DNA of 64,000 nt from Nectonema munidae (GCA_030549495.1 JAUIRK010000883.1:298501-362500), one strand, 5' to 3'. Counted from the first letter of the stretch, positions 9,700-20,340 are shown. Translations and numbers: made by a program. The notes: generated by a model from the letters alone, not told the origin.

Positions 9700-10738
9700 A
9701 ATGAAATTTCCATTATTGTTTTAATTTTCCATTAAAATATTTTTACAGGTAAAATCTAAAGATTTTAGGCAACTTTTATGTGTGATATGTCAAGAACATG
9801 TTATAATTCCTAAAAGAAAATATGTTTTTGAAAATAATTTTGGTGCTGAATGTGAGATAGATGATAAAGGCGTATACAAAGGCTTAACGTTATGAAAAAG
9901 ATTTTTTACTTCTTAGAACATATAGTGATGGTAATTGAATTTTTCAATTCGATTTCACTAAATCTTTTTAAAGCATGACTATATTCTAAAGAATTGAGAC
10001 TATTAACGTGCATTCAAATGTGTAAAAGCAGACCTCTACGAAAAAGACAATTCCTTCCCATTCAAACTTAGCTTCTAGTTTTGTACAATCAATCGGGTTT
10101 TCGTTGTGCGAAGTTGTATGGTTGGTTGGAAATTTTTAATTGACATGAAAGTGTCATTCAACTACATTGAAAATGGTGTGATTCAAAAGATGCAGCTGGC
10201 GATTTTAGCAAAAGTCACGAAATTTGAACTGATATGATTCAGCCAATTTTGTAGAATAGCTTTTTTAATTGAAGGGGTGTTATACACCCTCTCGTCTAGC
10301 ACTAATAGGAGGGTCAATCTTAAATTTTCAGTAGTCGTAGTGAAGATACCAAATATTGGCAGTGAATTTTAAAGGTTTTCTTAAAATTATGACTTATCTA
10401 TTGAACAAGATTGAGTCTTAGACTAAAAACCCATACTATTTAACAAAAACACCACAACAAAATTTTGGGCAAATAATTCAATAGATACTATAATGATAAA
10501 ACTCAAAAATAACGAAGTTTTTTTAGCCAAAACTGAAGGCAAAACTGCTCCTGTGACAAAAATATCTACTTGGCTAAAATAAATAACTCACTTAGTTGAA
10601 AAACTCTCATTTTTCTATTCTCCAAATTTACAAACTATGGACTTAAATGAACCAAGAAAGTAGCTACTAAATAAAAAATTTCTGAATTTGGAAAGAAAAA
10701 CGTACATTTTTTAATTGTAGTTAGTCAAACAAAATAAA
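9700..10738. other. Intergenic region without recognised features
   Basis: AT-rich sequence between hAT-A copy 1 and the TIPIN 3' end. I see no ORF, repeat or RNA gene I can support. Confidence 0.5.
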
Positions 10739-10744
10739 TTTATT
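10739..10744 (-). terminator. Poly(A) signal of TIPIN
   Basis: AATAAA on the minus strand, 58 bp after the TIPIN stop codon. Confidence 0.6.
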
Positions 10745-10801
10745 AACACAAATATAGACGCTAAGATATGCTAGATTTATACTGCATGTTAAGCAAATTT
10801 T

Positions 10802-11713
10802 TTATGATTGAGAACTCATTTTTAGTGACAATTCCATTTTTTCTTTTCTTCTTTTGAGTGCTTCTTCTCGATTCCGTTCAATCAACTCTAATTGTTCACG
10901 ATTTAAGGACGTGTTTTTCTTTAATAATTCTTTCGGTCCATCATGAGGGATGAGACTGTCTCTTCTACTTTGATTCAATCCTTCATCACTATCGCTGTTG
11001 TTTTTTGAAACAAGTGTAAAATCTTGCGATTTATTCTCATCTTTATCAAAAAAATTCAAATTTTCTTCTGTCGAGAAAATTTTGGCATCATTCATAACTT
11101 CCTCTTCATCCTGAAAAACACTCGTAACACAGTTGTAATCATCTTCCATTTCTGAGAAAATCTCAGCAGGATATTCATGATTATTAGAAGTTGTTAGGAT
11201 TTTATGGATGCATGCTCTTACTTGCTTCTTACACGCAACACTAGCAATTTTGTCGATCATATCATCAAAAGTTAACTTTGGAAAGAGATTGTGTGCCCAA
11301 AACTCAAACGTCTTCAATAATCTATCCAAATTTTCTTCTTCAAAGCCATCCCTCAACAACGAGAAATCTTTAAAAGCTTTCGGAAGCTGGGGAATTCCAT
11401 GATTTTCTGAACAAAGTTTGTCGGCATCCAACTTCAGACGAGGCTTATATACCTTCATCTTAGGCTTCTTCCCACTCTCTTCCCTATTTTCAAGAGTGAG
11501 AGGCAAAAATCCTTCATTATCCTCTTGCCCTTCTGGAACGTCATCTTCTTCATTGACATCCGGGAAAAGATTCTTGTAGCCGATATCATCTACTTCTCCA
11601 CTGTTTCCTAGCGTTTCGTAAGTATCAGAGTTTATTGAGCCATTTATATCATGATCATCTTCCTCAACTGTATCATCTCCGCCATATCTAGGAATTTTTT
11701 CTCCTCTTTTCAT
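10802..11713 (-). CDS. TIPIN: TIPIN, Timeless-interacting protein (Swi3 domain)
   Basis: The 303-aa protein starts at the first ATG (11713, MKRGEKIPRYGG); the frame is open slightly upstream but has no ATG there. Residues about 87-173 form the Swi3/TIPIN domain: KPRLKLDADKLCSENHGIP, a leucine-rich stretch, FEFWAHNLFPKLTFDDMIDK, and KKQVRACIHKI. WAHxLFPKLxFxDxIDxxxxLxxKKxVxxxxxxI is the family signature. The N-terminus is acidic and disordered. The C-terminus LNREQLELIERNREEALKRR matches the conserved basic tail of metazoan TIPIN. TIPIN binds Timeless and RPA and stabilises stalled replication forks and checkpoint signalling in the nucleus. It lies 130 bp downstream of AP-3 beta on the same strand, with an AATAAA and an acceptor-like TTTTGATTAG in between. 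No intron interrupts it. Confidence 0.93.
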   Translation of the reverse strand: MKRGEKIPRYGGDDTVEEDDHDINGSINSDTYETLGNSGEVDDIGYKNLFPDVNEEDDVPEGQEDNEGFLPLTLENREESGKKPKMKVYKPRLKLDADKLCSENHGIPQLPKAFKDFSLLRDGFEEENLDRLLKTFEFWAHNLFPKLTFDDMIDKIASVACKKQVRACIHKILTTSNNHEYPAEIFSEMEDDYNCVTSVFQDEEEVMNDAKIFSTEENLNFFDKDENKSQDFTLVSKNNSDSDEGLNQSRRDSLIPHDGPKELLKKNTSLNREQLELIERNREEALKRRKEKMELSLKMSSQS

Positions 11714-11769
11714 CAAAATTTGTGAGAAAATAATTTTATGAAGAATCAATCTAATCAAAAGATAATAGC

Positions 11770-11775
11770 TTTATT
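11770..11775 (-). terminator. Poly(A) signal of AP-3 beta, between two close genes
   Basis: AATAAA on the minus strand, 68 bp after the AP-3 beta stop and about 57 bp before the TIPIN ATG. It is followed by TTATCTTTTGATTAG (AG at 11752-11751), which resembles a 3' splice site. This order, signal then acceptor then ATG, is what polycistronic units resolved by trans-splicing show. Confidence 0.5.
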
Positions 11776-11843
11776 AAGAATGAAATAAATAGAGTTGTAT
11801 GTATCAGTGTGTACGAAAAAGTTAAATAGGAATTTATTTGATT

Positions 11844-14800
11844 TTATAACGACAAGGAACGCAAAGAAGAGATGACTTCTTGGATAAGCACCGAAGATAC
11901 GATCATTTTTTCACAGTTTATTACAATCTTAAAGGAGTCAAGAGAAGAAAATTGAGGAAACAGCGCAAAAAAAATTAAAATATTCTGTGATTTGGAGCAT
12001 GCGCTAAATTTAATGCTCTTTACTTCCGGCAAAAATAGTTTTTCTTCGGCGCCAATCAAAATGGGATAGGCATTGATGTTTGTTAAAATCGCGCTTAAAA
12101 CATCGGATACAGTTACACAAGATAAATCTTTTCCAACAACAATAATTTCGCTTGTCTCATTTAGGCCTTTCAATTTTTCAACAAAAGTATCAAACTCAGC
12201 ACAATTTATCTTGACAGGCTGCACTTGTTCACCGATTGGAGCAGAAATATTGAAGGAAACAACATTTAGATTTGACTTTATGCTGAGTGGAATTGATTGA
12301 CAGCTGTCACTAAAATCAATTCCCAAATTTCTGCAGACAACCAAATTTGGTTTAAGACTTTCGTAAATCGGCTGAATCGGGTATACTTTAGATTTTATAT
12401 TTTCTCCACATACAATTTTCAAGTCTTTTACAGTGTTAAATTCATCGTAGCAGTCCATAAAAGAAGCTTTAAAAGCCATTTCAATATCGACCATATTAGG
12501 TGAAAATATATTATCTTTACGAGTAAACCTATACAAAACTTCATAAAATACACCTTTCAACCTGTCAATCAAGGGTGAATGATGCGTGGATACATAGTAA
12601 GGTTTAGCGAAAACAAGTTTTGTATTTTGAGACACGGACCTATTATTATAATTGTGTCCAAGAACTGATAATGACGAATCTTGAAGAGGAAATGGCAATA
12701 AAGGCGTCAAAGAAGGAGTTAAAGCAGACGAGTTACTTTCATTCAATGTGCACTCTAGAAAAGAATCCTCTAACTCCAACAGCAAATCCAAATTTGTTTG
12801 CTGATTACTCTCAACTTTTTTCATTTCCACTTTTTCTTCCTTTATTGGATTTTCAATGTTAACAATATTTTTGGTGTTTCCTCCATTATCACAGCTGTCA
12901 ATAGCATCTTCGTTGTTAGAATCAATATCGGTATCGAAATAATTAGCGTCGTCAGTATCCAATACGTCACCAAAACCATCACTATCTTCATCATTACTCT
13001 CTGTGTGATCATCATCATGGGAATCATCTTCATCATATTCAAGAATTTGCCTTTGAATATCAATTCTACTTGCCAATTTGTCTAATTGATTAGATTTAAC
13101 TTCCTTTGAATGTTTGGCGCGTTTAGAATCAACGTCAATTTCAGTGTACTCGTCTTTATTAAGAGATTGCAAGGATTCATTCTCCATTGAAAGACAGGCT
13201 GATTCGAGGACAGAGTTCTTGATGACATTTCCGTCAGAAGATTTATTTTCTGCAGTAGCAACTTGCCTTAAATCACAGCCCAAATTCTCTTCAGGATTTT
13301 TTGGTAGAGCAGCATATCCATTCACACCATATCCAATAAAATGAGAAAGTGTGCCTACCAAGAAATTGTTATTGATGGAAGATTCAAAGAAATTGGAAAC
13401 TGGAGCGGGCTTTTGCGTCAAAAGAAATCCCTTAGCATTGGCAAAAAAATCCAAAACGCCTTGAGAATCAGCTGAAGGGTTTAGGGAATGTGGAGTGATT
13501 AAATTGCATAGAAATCTAGCGCGGTCCCTAACATCACAGTCCGAATCATATTTGGCAAGGTTGAATGCATGCGTGTACATCAATTTTATGACAGAAATCT
13601 GGGGGTTATCGGAAGACGTTTTAATCAAGAGCTTTGCCGAAAGCGTTATTATTTGCAATTTGACCAATGACTCCTCTTGTGTGAACGACTTCAATAGAAC
13701 ACGCAGTGTATCTGGTACAATGGTGGGAATGGAAGAACAGTACTCTCCAAGAAGCCAAATGATAGATGAACGAGCGAAAGTGCTGCTGTCAGGGAGTTTA
13801 GGCAAAATCTGCGCCATCTTTTTGAGAATGCGCGAACTCTTGATATCCGGAATCTGGAAGAGTTGTTTAATCACAACGATGGACTCGCTAACAACTTTCG
13901 TGTTTTCGCTGTTCATCAGAGTGACGAGGATGGAAACGCAGGTATCACGAACACTGTCAATCTTGGGGGCTATTAAGCCGATCGCTTGAACCACACTCGA
14001 CAAAAACTCCTCGTCTTTATTGAAAGATGAGATATAAACGTAGAAGAACTCGCGAAGTACTGTGGTAGCGTTGACCGAATCAACGAGAGAGGTGATTATT
14101 CGAAGTTTGAGAATACGAACACTGAGTGAATCCGAAGATAACACAAAAAAGGATTTTAAATGGCGATTAAACAAACTTGGATGTGCCAAGCACAATTGAA
14201 GGATTGTGTGCAGAATCAATGTTCGAATTTCAGCAGACTTATTCAAGCAAATGAGAAGTGGATTCACAATGATGCTTATATCGTTTGGAGGAGCAAGAGA
14301 CAGGTAAAGCTGAGTGACTGCAATGATTACGGCTGAATTCATACTGAATAAAAGAGCTTTGGCGCTATCAAGAAGTAGACGATGATCTGTGTCCAATCTC
14401 GGCGGAGAAAAAACACTGGAGTGCTCAACATCAACAGAAACGCCATCTTCAACACAAGCACTGATCGCATTCCTGGGCTTACGGGTGCTGATACTGCTGA
14501 CATTGACGAACTGAGATTTCGCGTAGCGCGTAAGCATTCCCAATAGAATAACTTGCCCCCACTCATCAACATCTGTCAAGATGGAGCACAGATGGCGAAA
14601 ATTTTTGTGAATCAAGTCTACGCGGTCTGGACACACGTGTTGGTAAGCAAGCATGGCACTGCCCAGCACCAAACTCGAGCGATCCGAAAGCAACTTCTCA
14701 ATCACAAGCACCAACTCATCCTTCATTTCACTTTCTAGAGCGTGGAGTTTGAGGGTGGCCAGAGCAGCGACCCTGCGAACAAAGGGAGACAGATCTGCCG

Positions 14801-15236
14801 AAGCTTCTTTAATTGCAATCACCAGGATGGGAATTATGATTGGGACGCGAATGCTCGAAAGAATGCGCAAGGCACTGGCTCTAATCAGCTGATTCGAATC
14901 CTTTAGGCCTTTTTGGAAAGTGCTGATGGAGAGCAGAGCCAAGTCCTGCTTTTCCTCCGCATATCTCACCAAATACACGTACACCAGTTTCTTAACTTCG
15001 AAGTTAGAGCAGACAACGCTTTTCACGACCGAAGCAAAGAGCATGGACACATTTTTGCCTTTAGCCATCAAGGACACGATGCGTTTCATCGCTTCCAGTT
15101 TGTGGCCGTCCTTCGTACTCTCCAATAGCATTCGCAAGTCTTCGTACTTTTTGACGTTATGAGAGGTATTCATCAGTCGATCGCTCGTCAAATCCAGGCT
15201 CAAGTCCTGACTCCCAAGACACATGGAGGCTGACAT
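11844..15236 (-). CDS. AP3B: AP-3 complex subunit beta
   Basis: A single uninterrupted frame of 1130 codons from ATG at 15236 (MSASMCLGSQ). Residues about 25-590 are the adaptin N-terminal armadillo-like solenoid: KKYEDLRMLLESTKDGHKLE, AMKRIVSLMAKGKNVSMLF, then VKKLVYVYLVRYAEE and SNQLIRASALRILSSIRVP, all typical of AP-3 beta. An acidic Ser/Asp/Glu hinge follows (about 734-790, EYDEDDSHDDDHTESNDED). From about 870 (KLVFAKPYYVSTHHSPLIDR) comes the AP-3 beta appendage. Length is close to human AP3B1 (about 1090). The beta subunit is one of the two large chains of the AP-3 coat that sorts cargo from endosomes to lysosomes and lysosome-related organelles. Many short open frames on the opposite strand are shadows. 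It shares strand and tight spacing with TIPIN. Confidence 0.95.
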   Translation of the reverse strand: MSASMCLGSQDLSLDLTSDRLMNTSHNVKKYEDLRMLLESTKDGHKLEAMKRIVSLMAKGKNVSMLFASVVKSVVCSNFEVKKLVYVYLVRYAEEKQDLALLSISTFQKGLKDSNQLIRASALRILSSIRVPIIIPILVIAIKEASADLSPFVRRVAALATLKLHALESEMKDELVLVIEKLLSDRSSLVLGSAMLAYQHVCPDRVDLIHKNFRHLCSILTDVDEWGQVILLGMLTRYAKSQFVNVSSISTRKPRNAISACVEDGVSVDVEHSSVFSPPRLDTDHRLLLDSAKALLFSMNSAVIIAVTQLYLSLAPPNDISIIVNPLLICLNKSAEIRTLILHTILQLCLAHPSLFNRHLKSFFVLSSDSLSVRILKLRIITSLVDSVNATTVLREFFYVYISSFNKDEEFLSSVVQAIGLIAPKIDSVRDTCVSILVTLMNSENTKVVSESIVVIKQLFQIPDIKSSRILKKMAQILPKLPDSSTFARSSIIWLLGEYCSSIPTIVPDTLRVLLKSFTQEESLVKLQIITLSAKLLIKTSSDNPQISVIKLMYTHAFNLAKYDSDCDVRDRARFLCNLITPHSLNPSADSQGVLDFFANAKGFLLTQKPAPVSNFFESSINNNFLVGTLSHFIGYGVNGYAALPKNPEENLGCDLRQVATAENKSSDGNVIKNSVLESACLSMENESLQSLNKDEYTEIDVDSKRAKHSKEVKSNQLDKLASRIDIQRQILEYDEDDSHDDDHTESNDEDSDGFGDVLDTDDANYFDTDIDSNNEDAIDSCDNGGNTKNIVNIENPIKEEKVEMKKVESNQQTNLDLLLELEDSFLECTLNESNSSALTPSLTPLLPFPLQDSSLSVLGHNYNNRSVSQNTKLVFAKPYYVSTHHSPLIDRLKGVFYEVLYRFTRKDNIFSPNMVDIEMAFKASFMDCYDEFNTVKDLKIVCGENIKSKVYPIQPIYESLKPNLVVCRNLGIDFSDSCQSIPLSIKSNLNVVSFNISAPIGEQVQPVKINCAEFDTFVEKLKGLNETSEIIVVGKDLSCVTVSDVLSAILTNINAYPILIGAEEKLFLPEVKSIKFSACSKSQNILIFFALFPQFSSLDSFKIVINCEKMIVSSVLIQEVISSLRSLSL

Positions 15237-15299
15237 CCTATCTATCCTCTGTGAATGATATCAGCTAAAAATAGGAATGCCATATAAGTTAAAGAAAAT

Positions 15300-15690
15300 A
15301 TAGGTCGTCTATCATACCAGGTATAAACTGTCATATGTTATGACCGAGTTTCAATGAAAGGATTTAATTTAAAAATACCACAAGAGAGGGGTATGGGTGG
15401 GTGGGTTTTGCAAAATTTCACGTAAACTCATCATAGAATTCTACTGCACACGTTATTTAACAGCACATCACACAATATGCTGCTTACGAGTATATTTGAG
15501 ATTTACTTAGTAAGTTGTAGGAAGAGAACGGATAAAGTTAAAAAAAAATTTTAAACCTGAAAATTCATAATTTGAGTGAATAGTGAATTTAACTAAAACC
15601 GGAAAAAATTGAATTAAAATTTTTTCATACCTTATCCCAAATACGCAGAATAGAATTAAATATTAGGGGGAAAATGTTTTGAAAAAATTA
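15300..15690. other. AP-3 beta upstream region
   Basis: Non-coding AT-rich DNA upstream of the AP-3 beta ATG. No clear core promoter motif. A short inverted motif CATACCAGGTATAAACTG lies at about 15314-15331. Confidence 0.3.
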
Positions 15691-15691
15691 T

Positions 15692-15844
15692 TGGGTCATG
15701 GTAATGGTACCGTAGAGTGTTTTCATCGAAAAGGCGCAATTACGCCGCTTGTATCGAACTATGAAGAAAGCAAGCTTGATGTAGGATCGAACCCAAGACC
15801 TTGAGTTATCGAATCCGGCATCTAACCAACCATACTCATGCCCC
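15692..15844 (-). mobile_element. SINE1 copy (tRNA-derived)
   Basis: Read on the minus strand it begins GGGCATGAGTATGGTTGG then TTAGATGCCGGA (A box), and has GGGTTCGATCCT as B box 30 bp further on, a tRNA-like head. The body TCATAGTTCGATACAAGCGG and CGATGAAAACAC is shared with the other three copies. It ends in ACC-rich sequence. About 153 bp. Confidence 0.88.
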
Positions 15845-16225
15845 ACATGATGATGATCAACCTTGAATAACGATATAAAATGAGGAAAATCATACCAAAA
15901 AATTCAAAAATATCAAAGAAGGTGCGTGTTATAGGCGTATACACAAAGTAAGAGTTGAGGGGATTGGTTCAAAGAATATTAAAAAAATAGGCGAGCACGA
16001 ATAGGTTCGAAGGATACTTACTACAAATAAAATCAGAAGAGTAGATTTTAGACTGAATTATAAATACATATTCGTTGAAGTTTTAAATTTTATTTTTAAC
16101 AAAAAACATCAGATTAAATTTCGGGTAAAATTTTGACAAACCATAAATCTAAAACTTATAAGTCACTACATTTTCCAAAAACTCTTTAAAAAAGACGATA
16201 TTGAATATCTAAAACTTAGAATTGG

Positions 16226-18536
16226 TTTTTAACCAGGGGCGAACCCCCAATGTGTTTTCAGGGGGGGGGGGGGGGGGGCAAAAATGACCTTCGCCCCCTC
16301 CCCCCCAATAATTTTCTACAAGTAAGAGTTGCTGCTTGTTTATAAAACATTTATGATTATCGCATTAAAGAATGTAATGATCATTCGAATAGAAATGGGA
16401 ATACAAGAAGGAATGCAGACTTTCAAATCAATCAAACATCATGTCAAGCTGCTCTGAAATTCCTATCTAACATATTTTACAGACGATGCGTGAAAGCTTC
16501 CCTCCTTCCTTGTAATAGCTTTTATTCCTCCTTGTAGTATTTTTGAGCAAACACATGTTGATGATCCACTAGATTTTCTCATCTTCTGACACAGTGATTC
16601 TATTTCTCTTTCTGTCTCCTCTGTTTTTCTCTTCCGCTTTCTCTGCTCATTCACCCAAGCCCTCTTCTCTTGTTATCTCATTCAGAGGCTGGGGCATGAA
16701 GGGTCGCCCCAACACCTTTTCTCCTTGGGGCCCGCATCTTTGGTCAGTTTGAAAATTTGGGTGAAAGTTAAATGTGAGTTGTTGGCCCCTTCTATCAACT
16801 TTTTTTTGGCTACACAACTGCTTCTGTCTAATTTGCATTTAGAGTTAAATTAAAATAGTTTTCAATCGTTACAATTTTATATCAATGAATATTGTTAGAC
16901 TCGCGCTAAGAATTTTTTTTCAACAAAAGTCACTTAAATCACTACGTTTGTTACATTTTGTAACATTTGAAAACTTTAATTTTTTCAAGTCAAGAAATTT
17001 TTTTCAATAGTTATTTGGGAATGAATATTTTGATTATCTATTCAGTAAAAGCTAGAATACTCTATTTGCTTAATATTTGAGCAGAGATATTTTTTATAAT
17101 GTTCGATCATTTTTTTAAGAAAATTTGTTGATTATTACAATAAAAATATAATATCGAAACAAAATGTTTCAGTTGTTAAAAATGTACATGATCTATTTAT
17201 AACAGCTGTCAGAATTTTATTTGTGGACAAAAATATTCAAAAAAATGCAATGATTTTCTTTTCTCGTATACTTTGATTTATGTTAGTTTAAATAATTTTT
17301 TAATGATTTTGTGTTTTTAGACTTAAATAATTTTATAAAAAGTGATTAAATTACCATTTTGTATATTATGATTCTTTACAACATGTAAAAAACATAAGTG
17401 CTACCAAATCACCCTATAAGGGTAGATACTTAAACGTTGGCTTTTGGGGCTTATAAAAACTTGAAAATATCAAATAAACTCTCATTCTTTATGCCTCCTA
17501 TTATTTTGAAATTATTCTGAGAACAGACGGTTCCATTTTAAAATAGTGAAAATTGCTTTATTAGTTTATTTTGTCTTCTTTCTCTCTTATGTTAATTATG
17601 TAGCAAATTTTGAGTAAAAGGTAAGATGCAGCGGGTGTATTTTCATTGACAAGGCACTGATGTACAGCTTATGTCAAACTATGAACAAATTCGTATCGAT
17701 GAGGAATCGAATCCAGAGGCTTCCTGGCTGAGTCCATCATCTTAACCAACCTGCCATGCCACCCATAAAGTATGCTGTAGTGGATACGTCAAATTAGTTT
17801 TCAAAAACTAATTTTATGCTGTAAAATTTTTTTAGTTTATGTTGAAGCTCTATAACTTTTCTGATAGATTTTTTTCCTTAAAAGTTATTATAAAAGGCAA
17901 ATCATTGCAAAATGTTAAAAGTTATTTTACTTTTTGTAGCTTGTATCAATTTAGCTTTTAAACTATTTTTGAATGATGCTGAGTAAAATGAAATAATGCG
18001 ATCTTAATTTTTTGTTTGTACAATTATAACTTCATTTTATACCCTTGCCCCTGAATCAATCACATTTTTTCATATAAACATCGCAAGGTGTCTAGTAGAT
18101 TCTTTGCCTTTACATTCACTCATATAAAACTATCCAACCTTCAGTTATTTGTTTTCAGTTGTTTTCTCTATGAATCAAATATCCTTTCATCAATTCCTGC
18201 AATGTGCCTGGTAGACTACTTCATTTTCAAATGAAAAGCCTATTCCACCCCTCCCCCCAACAATTTTGGATTTTTTTAAATAGTGTATATTCTGTAAATT
18301 TAATTAAAATATTTTCGCTGGAAGTATAGTATTTAAATTCACCAAATTTGTAAAAAATATAAAGCAATCTTATAAATTTAGGACTTTAGGTATGCGCTGA
18401 ATACACTCTATTTTAACGGATTGCTTCAATATTTCGTCTCCATTGGTATTTCCAGACCACTAATTTTGAAAATTGCAACAAAAAAATTTCGCCCCCCCAA
18501 TAATTTCGAAGATGTGCGTGCGCCCCTGTTTTTAAC
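16226..18536 (-). mobile_element. hAT-A copy 2, complete ends, 8-bp TSD
   Basis: The element 16234-18528 (2295 bp) begins CAGGGGCGAACCCCC and ends GTGCGTGCGCCCCTG, giving 8-bp inverted CAGGGGCG termini. It is flanked by a perfect 8-bp target duplication TTTTTAAC at 16226-16233 and 18529-18536. Terminal CAGGGGCG with an 8-bp TSD is diagnostic of the hAT superfamily. It has no recognisable transposase, so it is nonautonomous. A polyG run (16260-16278) lies near the left end. A SINE1 at 17619-17764 is inside. A second hAT-type end (CAGTTGTGTAGCC, minus strand near 16820) suggests a nested element. It is an inverted partner of copy 1 at 7795-9690. Confidence 0.9.
17619..17764 (-). mobile_element. 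SINE1 copy inside hAT-A copy 2
   Basis: The minus strand reads GGGTGGCATGGCAGGTTGG at the head and GGATTCGATTCC as B box, and ends near CAGCGGGTGTATTTTC (seen on plus). It occupies the same place in hAT-A as the SINE at 8291, so the SINE entered an ancestor of both copies. Confidence 0.85.
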
Positions 18537-19388
18537 ATATGATAAAAATAATTAGATTTTTTTCATCTGTTGGCATTGCTTCCAAGAGAAGAAAATAAAT
18601 GTATTGAAAAAAAAGACAAACATTGTAACTATGTGAATATAATGTTAAAATGAAATAAACTCTGATGAGAAGTAGTCAGAGGGGGCAATAAAAATGACAA
18701 AGCTGCTTATATGAGAGGCATCCGAAAATATATAAAATTGAATATTATAAGCACATATACATAGTGTAAAATGTCATTGAGAACAATACAAAGTTATGAG
18801 AGATAAATATAACTATTCATAAGTACAATGTATAATAAGCATAAAAAAAGAAAGAAAAAAAACTAAACTAGAAAGAAAAGTTCCAAGATAGTTTATAGAA
18901 TTTAAATATATATAGAACTGAATCACTGAGTAATAAAGTAAACAATAAAAATAAGAAAAAAATAACGCAATAAACAAGAGGTCTTAAATAAATTCGACAT
19001 TTGCTTCAAAAATTGACACTTAACAGTGCGGTGGGGTATTTTAATCTCGAAACTAGAATTTATCATTTAAATCTGTAAGCTGGACTCTCATAACTGTGAC
19101 GACTACCTTTTTTAAAGATATTTTACTTATTTTCAATTTAAATTTAAAACATGCAGCTTTTTAGCTTTATATGCGTTTCCAAGATGATTTTTAGTTTTTT
19201 TAATCAGTTTGACATGAAAAGCATGAATTATACACTTTATAAAATCAATAAAAACTTTTTCTTTTCCAAATAATTGAATTTTGCGTTAGCTTTGATATGG
19301 TTTAACTCTAGTTTTAAAATGCAAAAAAAATTTTTACCTATTTATTTCAACAGCCAAAATAATTGCAAATAAAGTTTTACATTTAAAA
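18537..19388. other. AT-rich region without recognised features
   Basis: No coding potential, repeats or RNA genes that I can support. Confidence 0.45.
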
Positions 19389-20340
19389 TAGGGTGACCAA
19401 CTTTTGAAATTTTTAAAGGAGGACAAAAAATTTTTAAGCTTGCTCACTAAATTTACACATTACTTTTTTCGTTCTCATAAGCAATCTGTATCGGATTTAC
19501 ACCACACTGAAAAAAGTTATCGTCAATGGTTAATGACCGTTTTAATAAAAAAAAACCTATCATACTTATGGATGTATATTTTGTCATCTAAAAAAATTTT
19601 TTATTCACCTGTTAAATTTATTTATTGAACGAATATTTATCAAAACTAAGAATTTTTTTGACAATAAAAGTATTTTCTGAAATTAATTCAGAAACATCTT
19701 GACAAGAAACATTCTTCATGTTAAATTTAATCATAATTACTGCAGATAGAGTTTCAATACTAAGTCTAGATTTTTCACAAGTCCAAAAATCTATATAGTA
19801 CCAACCAGGACAACTCAACACAAACTGAATAATTTTCAACAAATTATTGTACGGAGAAAAGTTTTCTTCAAAGTTTTTAAAAATTTCAATCCATTTCTGA
19901 TTGATGTTAAAGCTTTGACTTTCCCATTGACGAATTTTATTGGAACTAAGATATCTGTTTACTCTTCTTATTTCTTCAAACAAATAATTGTCATCAATTT
20001 CTATACTTGGAACTAAATTTATCAAAAAAGAAACACAGCTCTCAACATCTTTCCATTCAATGGTTGAGCAGTTTAAAAAACACGATTCAAAAAAGTTGTT
20101 ACTCGCAAAATTGCTTTCAGACCATTCTTCAACGTACTTAAAACAGATTTCGTAAAATGATTCTGTAAAATTACTAAATTTTGCAAGTATTCCTGGATTG
20201 CTTTCTTCTATATTTTCCAATCTTTTTTTAGTTTCCATTGGTAAAAATTTCTCCTTATATCTTGCTTTGTACTGCTCAACAAACTCATGTAGAATAGTTT
20301 CAATTTGCACAGCTGATAAACTTTCATTTTCAAAAAAGAA
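19389..20340 (-). mobile_element. hAT-B 3' part with transposase C-terminus
   Basis: The transposase frame at 19618-20310 is followed on the minus strand by about 230 bp. That stretch ends at 19389-19430 in a motif that reads, on plus, TAGGGTGACCAACTTTTG and AAAGGAGGACAAAAAA. A TAGGGTGACC/CAGGGTGACC start followed by GGAGGAC words resembles hAT termini, so this is probably its 3' end. I do not find a matching opposite end to the right, so the element seems 5'-truncated. Confidence 0.5.
19618..20310 (-). CDS. hAT transposase C-terminal fragment (dimerisation domain)
   Basis: About 230 codons stay open, beginning with a non-ATG codon at 20310 and reaching a stop upstream near 20345, so the N-terminal part is absent or in another exon. 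The first internal Met is LPMETKKRL. The C-terminal 70 residues (IIQFVLSCPGWYYIDFWTCE, then RLSIETLSAVIMIKFNMKN, SELISENTFIVKKILSF) match the hAT dimerisation region. In that region a short helix is followed by RLSxETLxAxxxIKxN. The catalytic N-terminal part, including the zinc finger and first Asp, is not present. An unbroken frame of this length in AT-rich DNA suggests a fairly young fragment or retained coding use. Confidence 0.55.
   Translation of the reverse strand: MQIETILHEFVEQYKARYKEKFLPMETKKRLENIEESNPGILAKFSNFTESFYEICFKYVEEWSESNFASNNFFESCFLNCSTIEWKDVESCVSFLINLVPSIEIDDNYLFEEIRRVNRYLSSNKIRQWESQSFNINQKWIEIFKNFEENFSPYNNLLKIIQFVLSCPGWYYIDFWTCEKSRLSIETLSAVIMIKFNMKNVSCQDVSELISENTFIVKKILSFDKYSFNK

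Noticed and set aside
11713-11758. TIPIN start at the upstream end of the open frame
   Set aside because: There is no ATG between the upstream frame end and 11713; ATG at 11713 begins the family-like KRGEKIPRYGG sequence.
12073-15162. Many open frames antisense to AP-3 beta
   Set aside because: They lie entirely within the conserved minus-strand gene and show no homology; shadows of its codon pattern.
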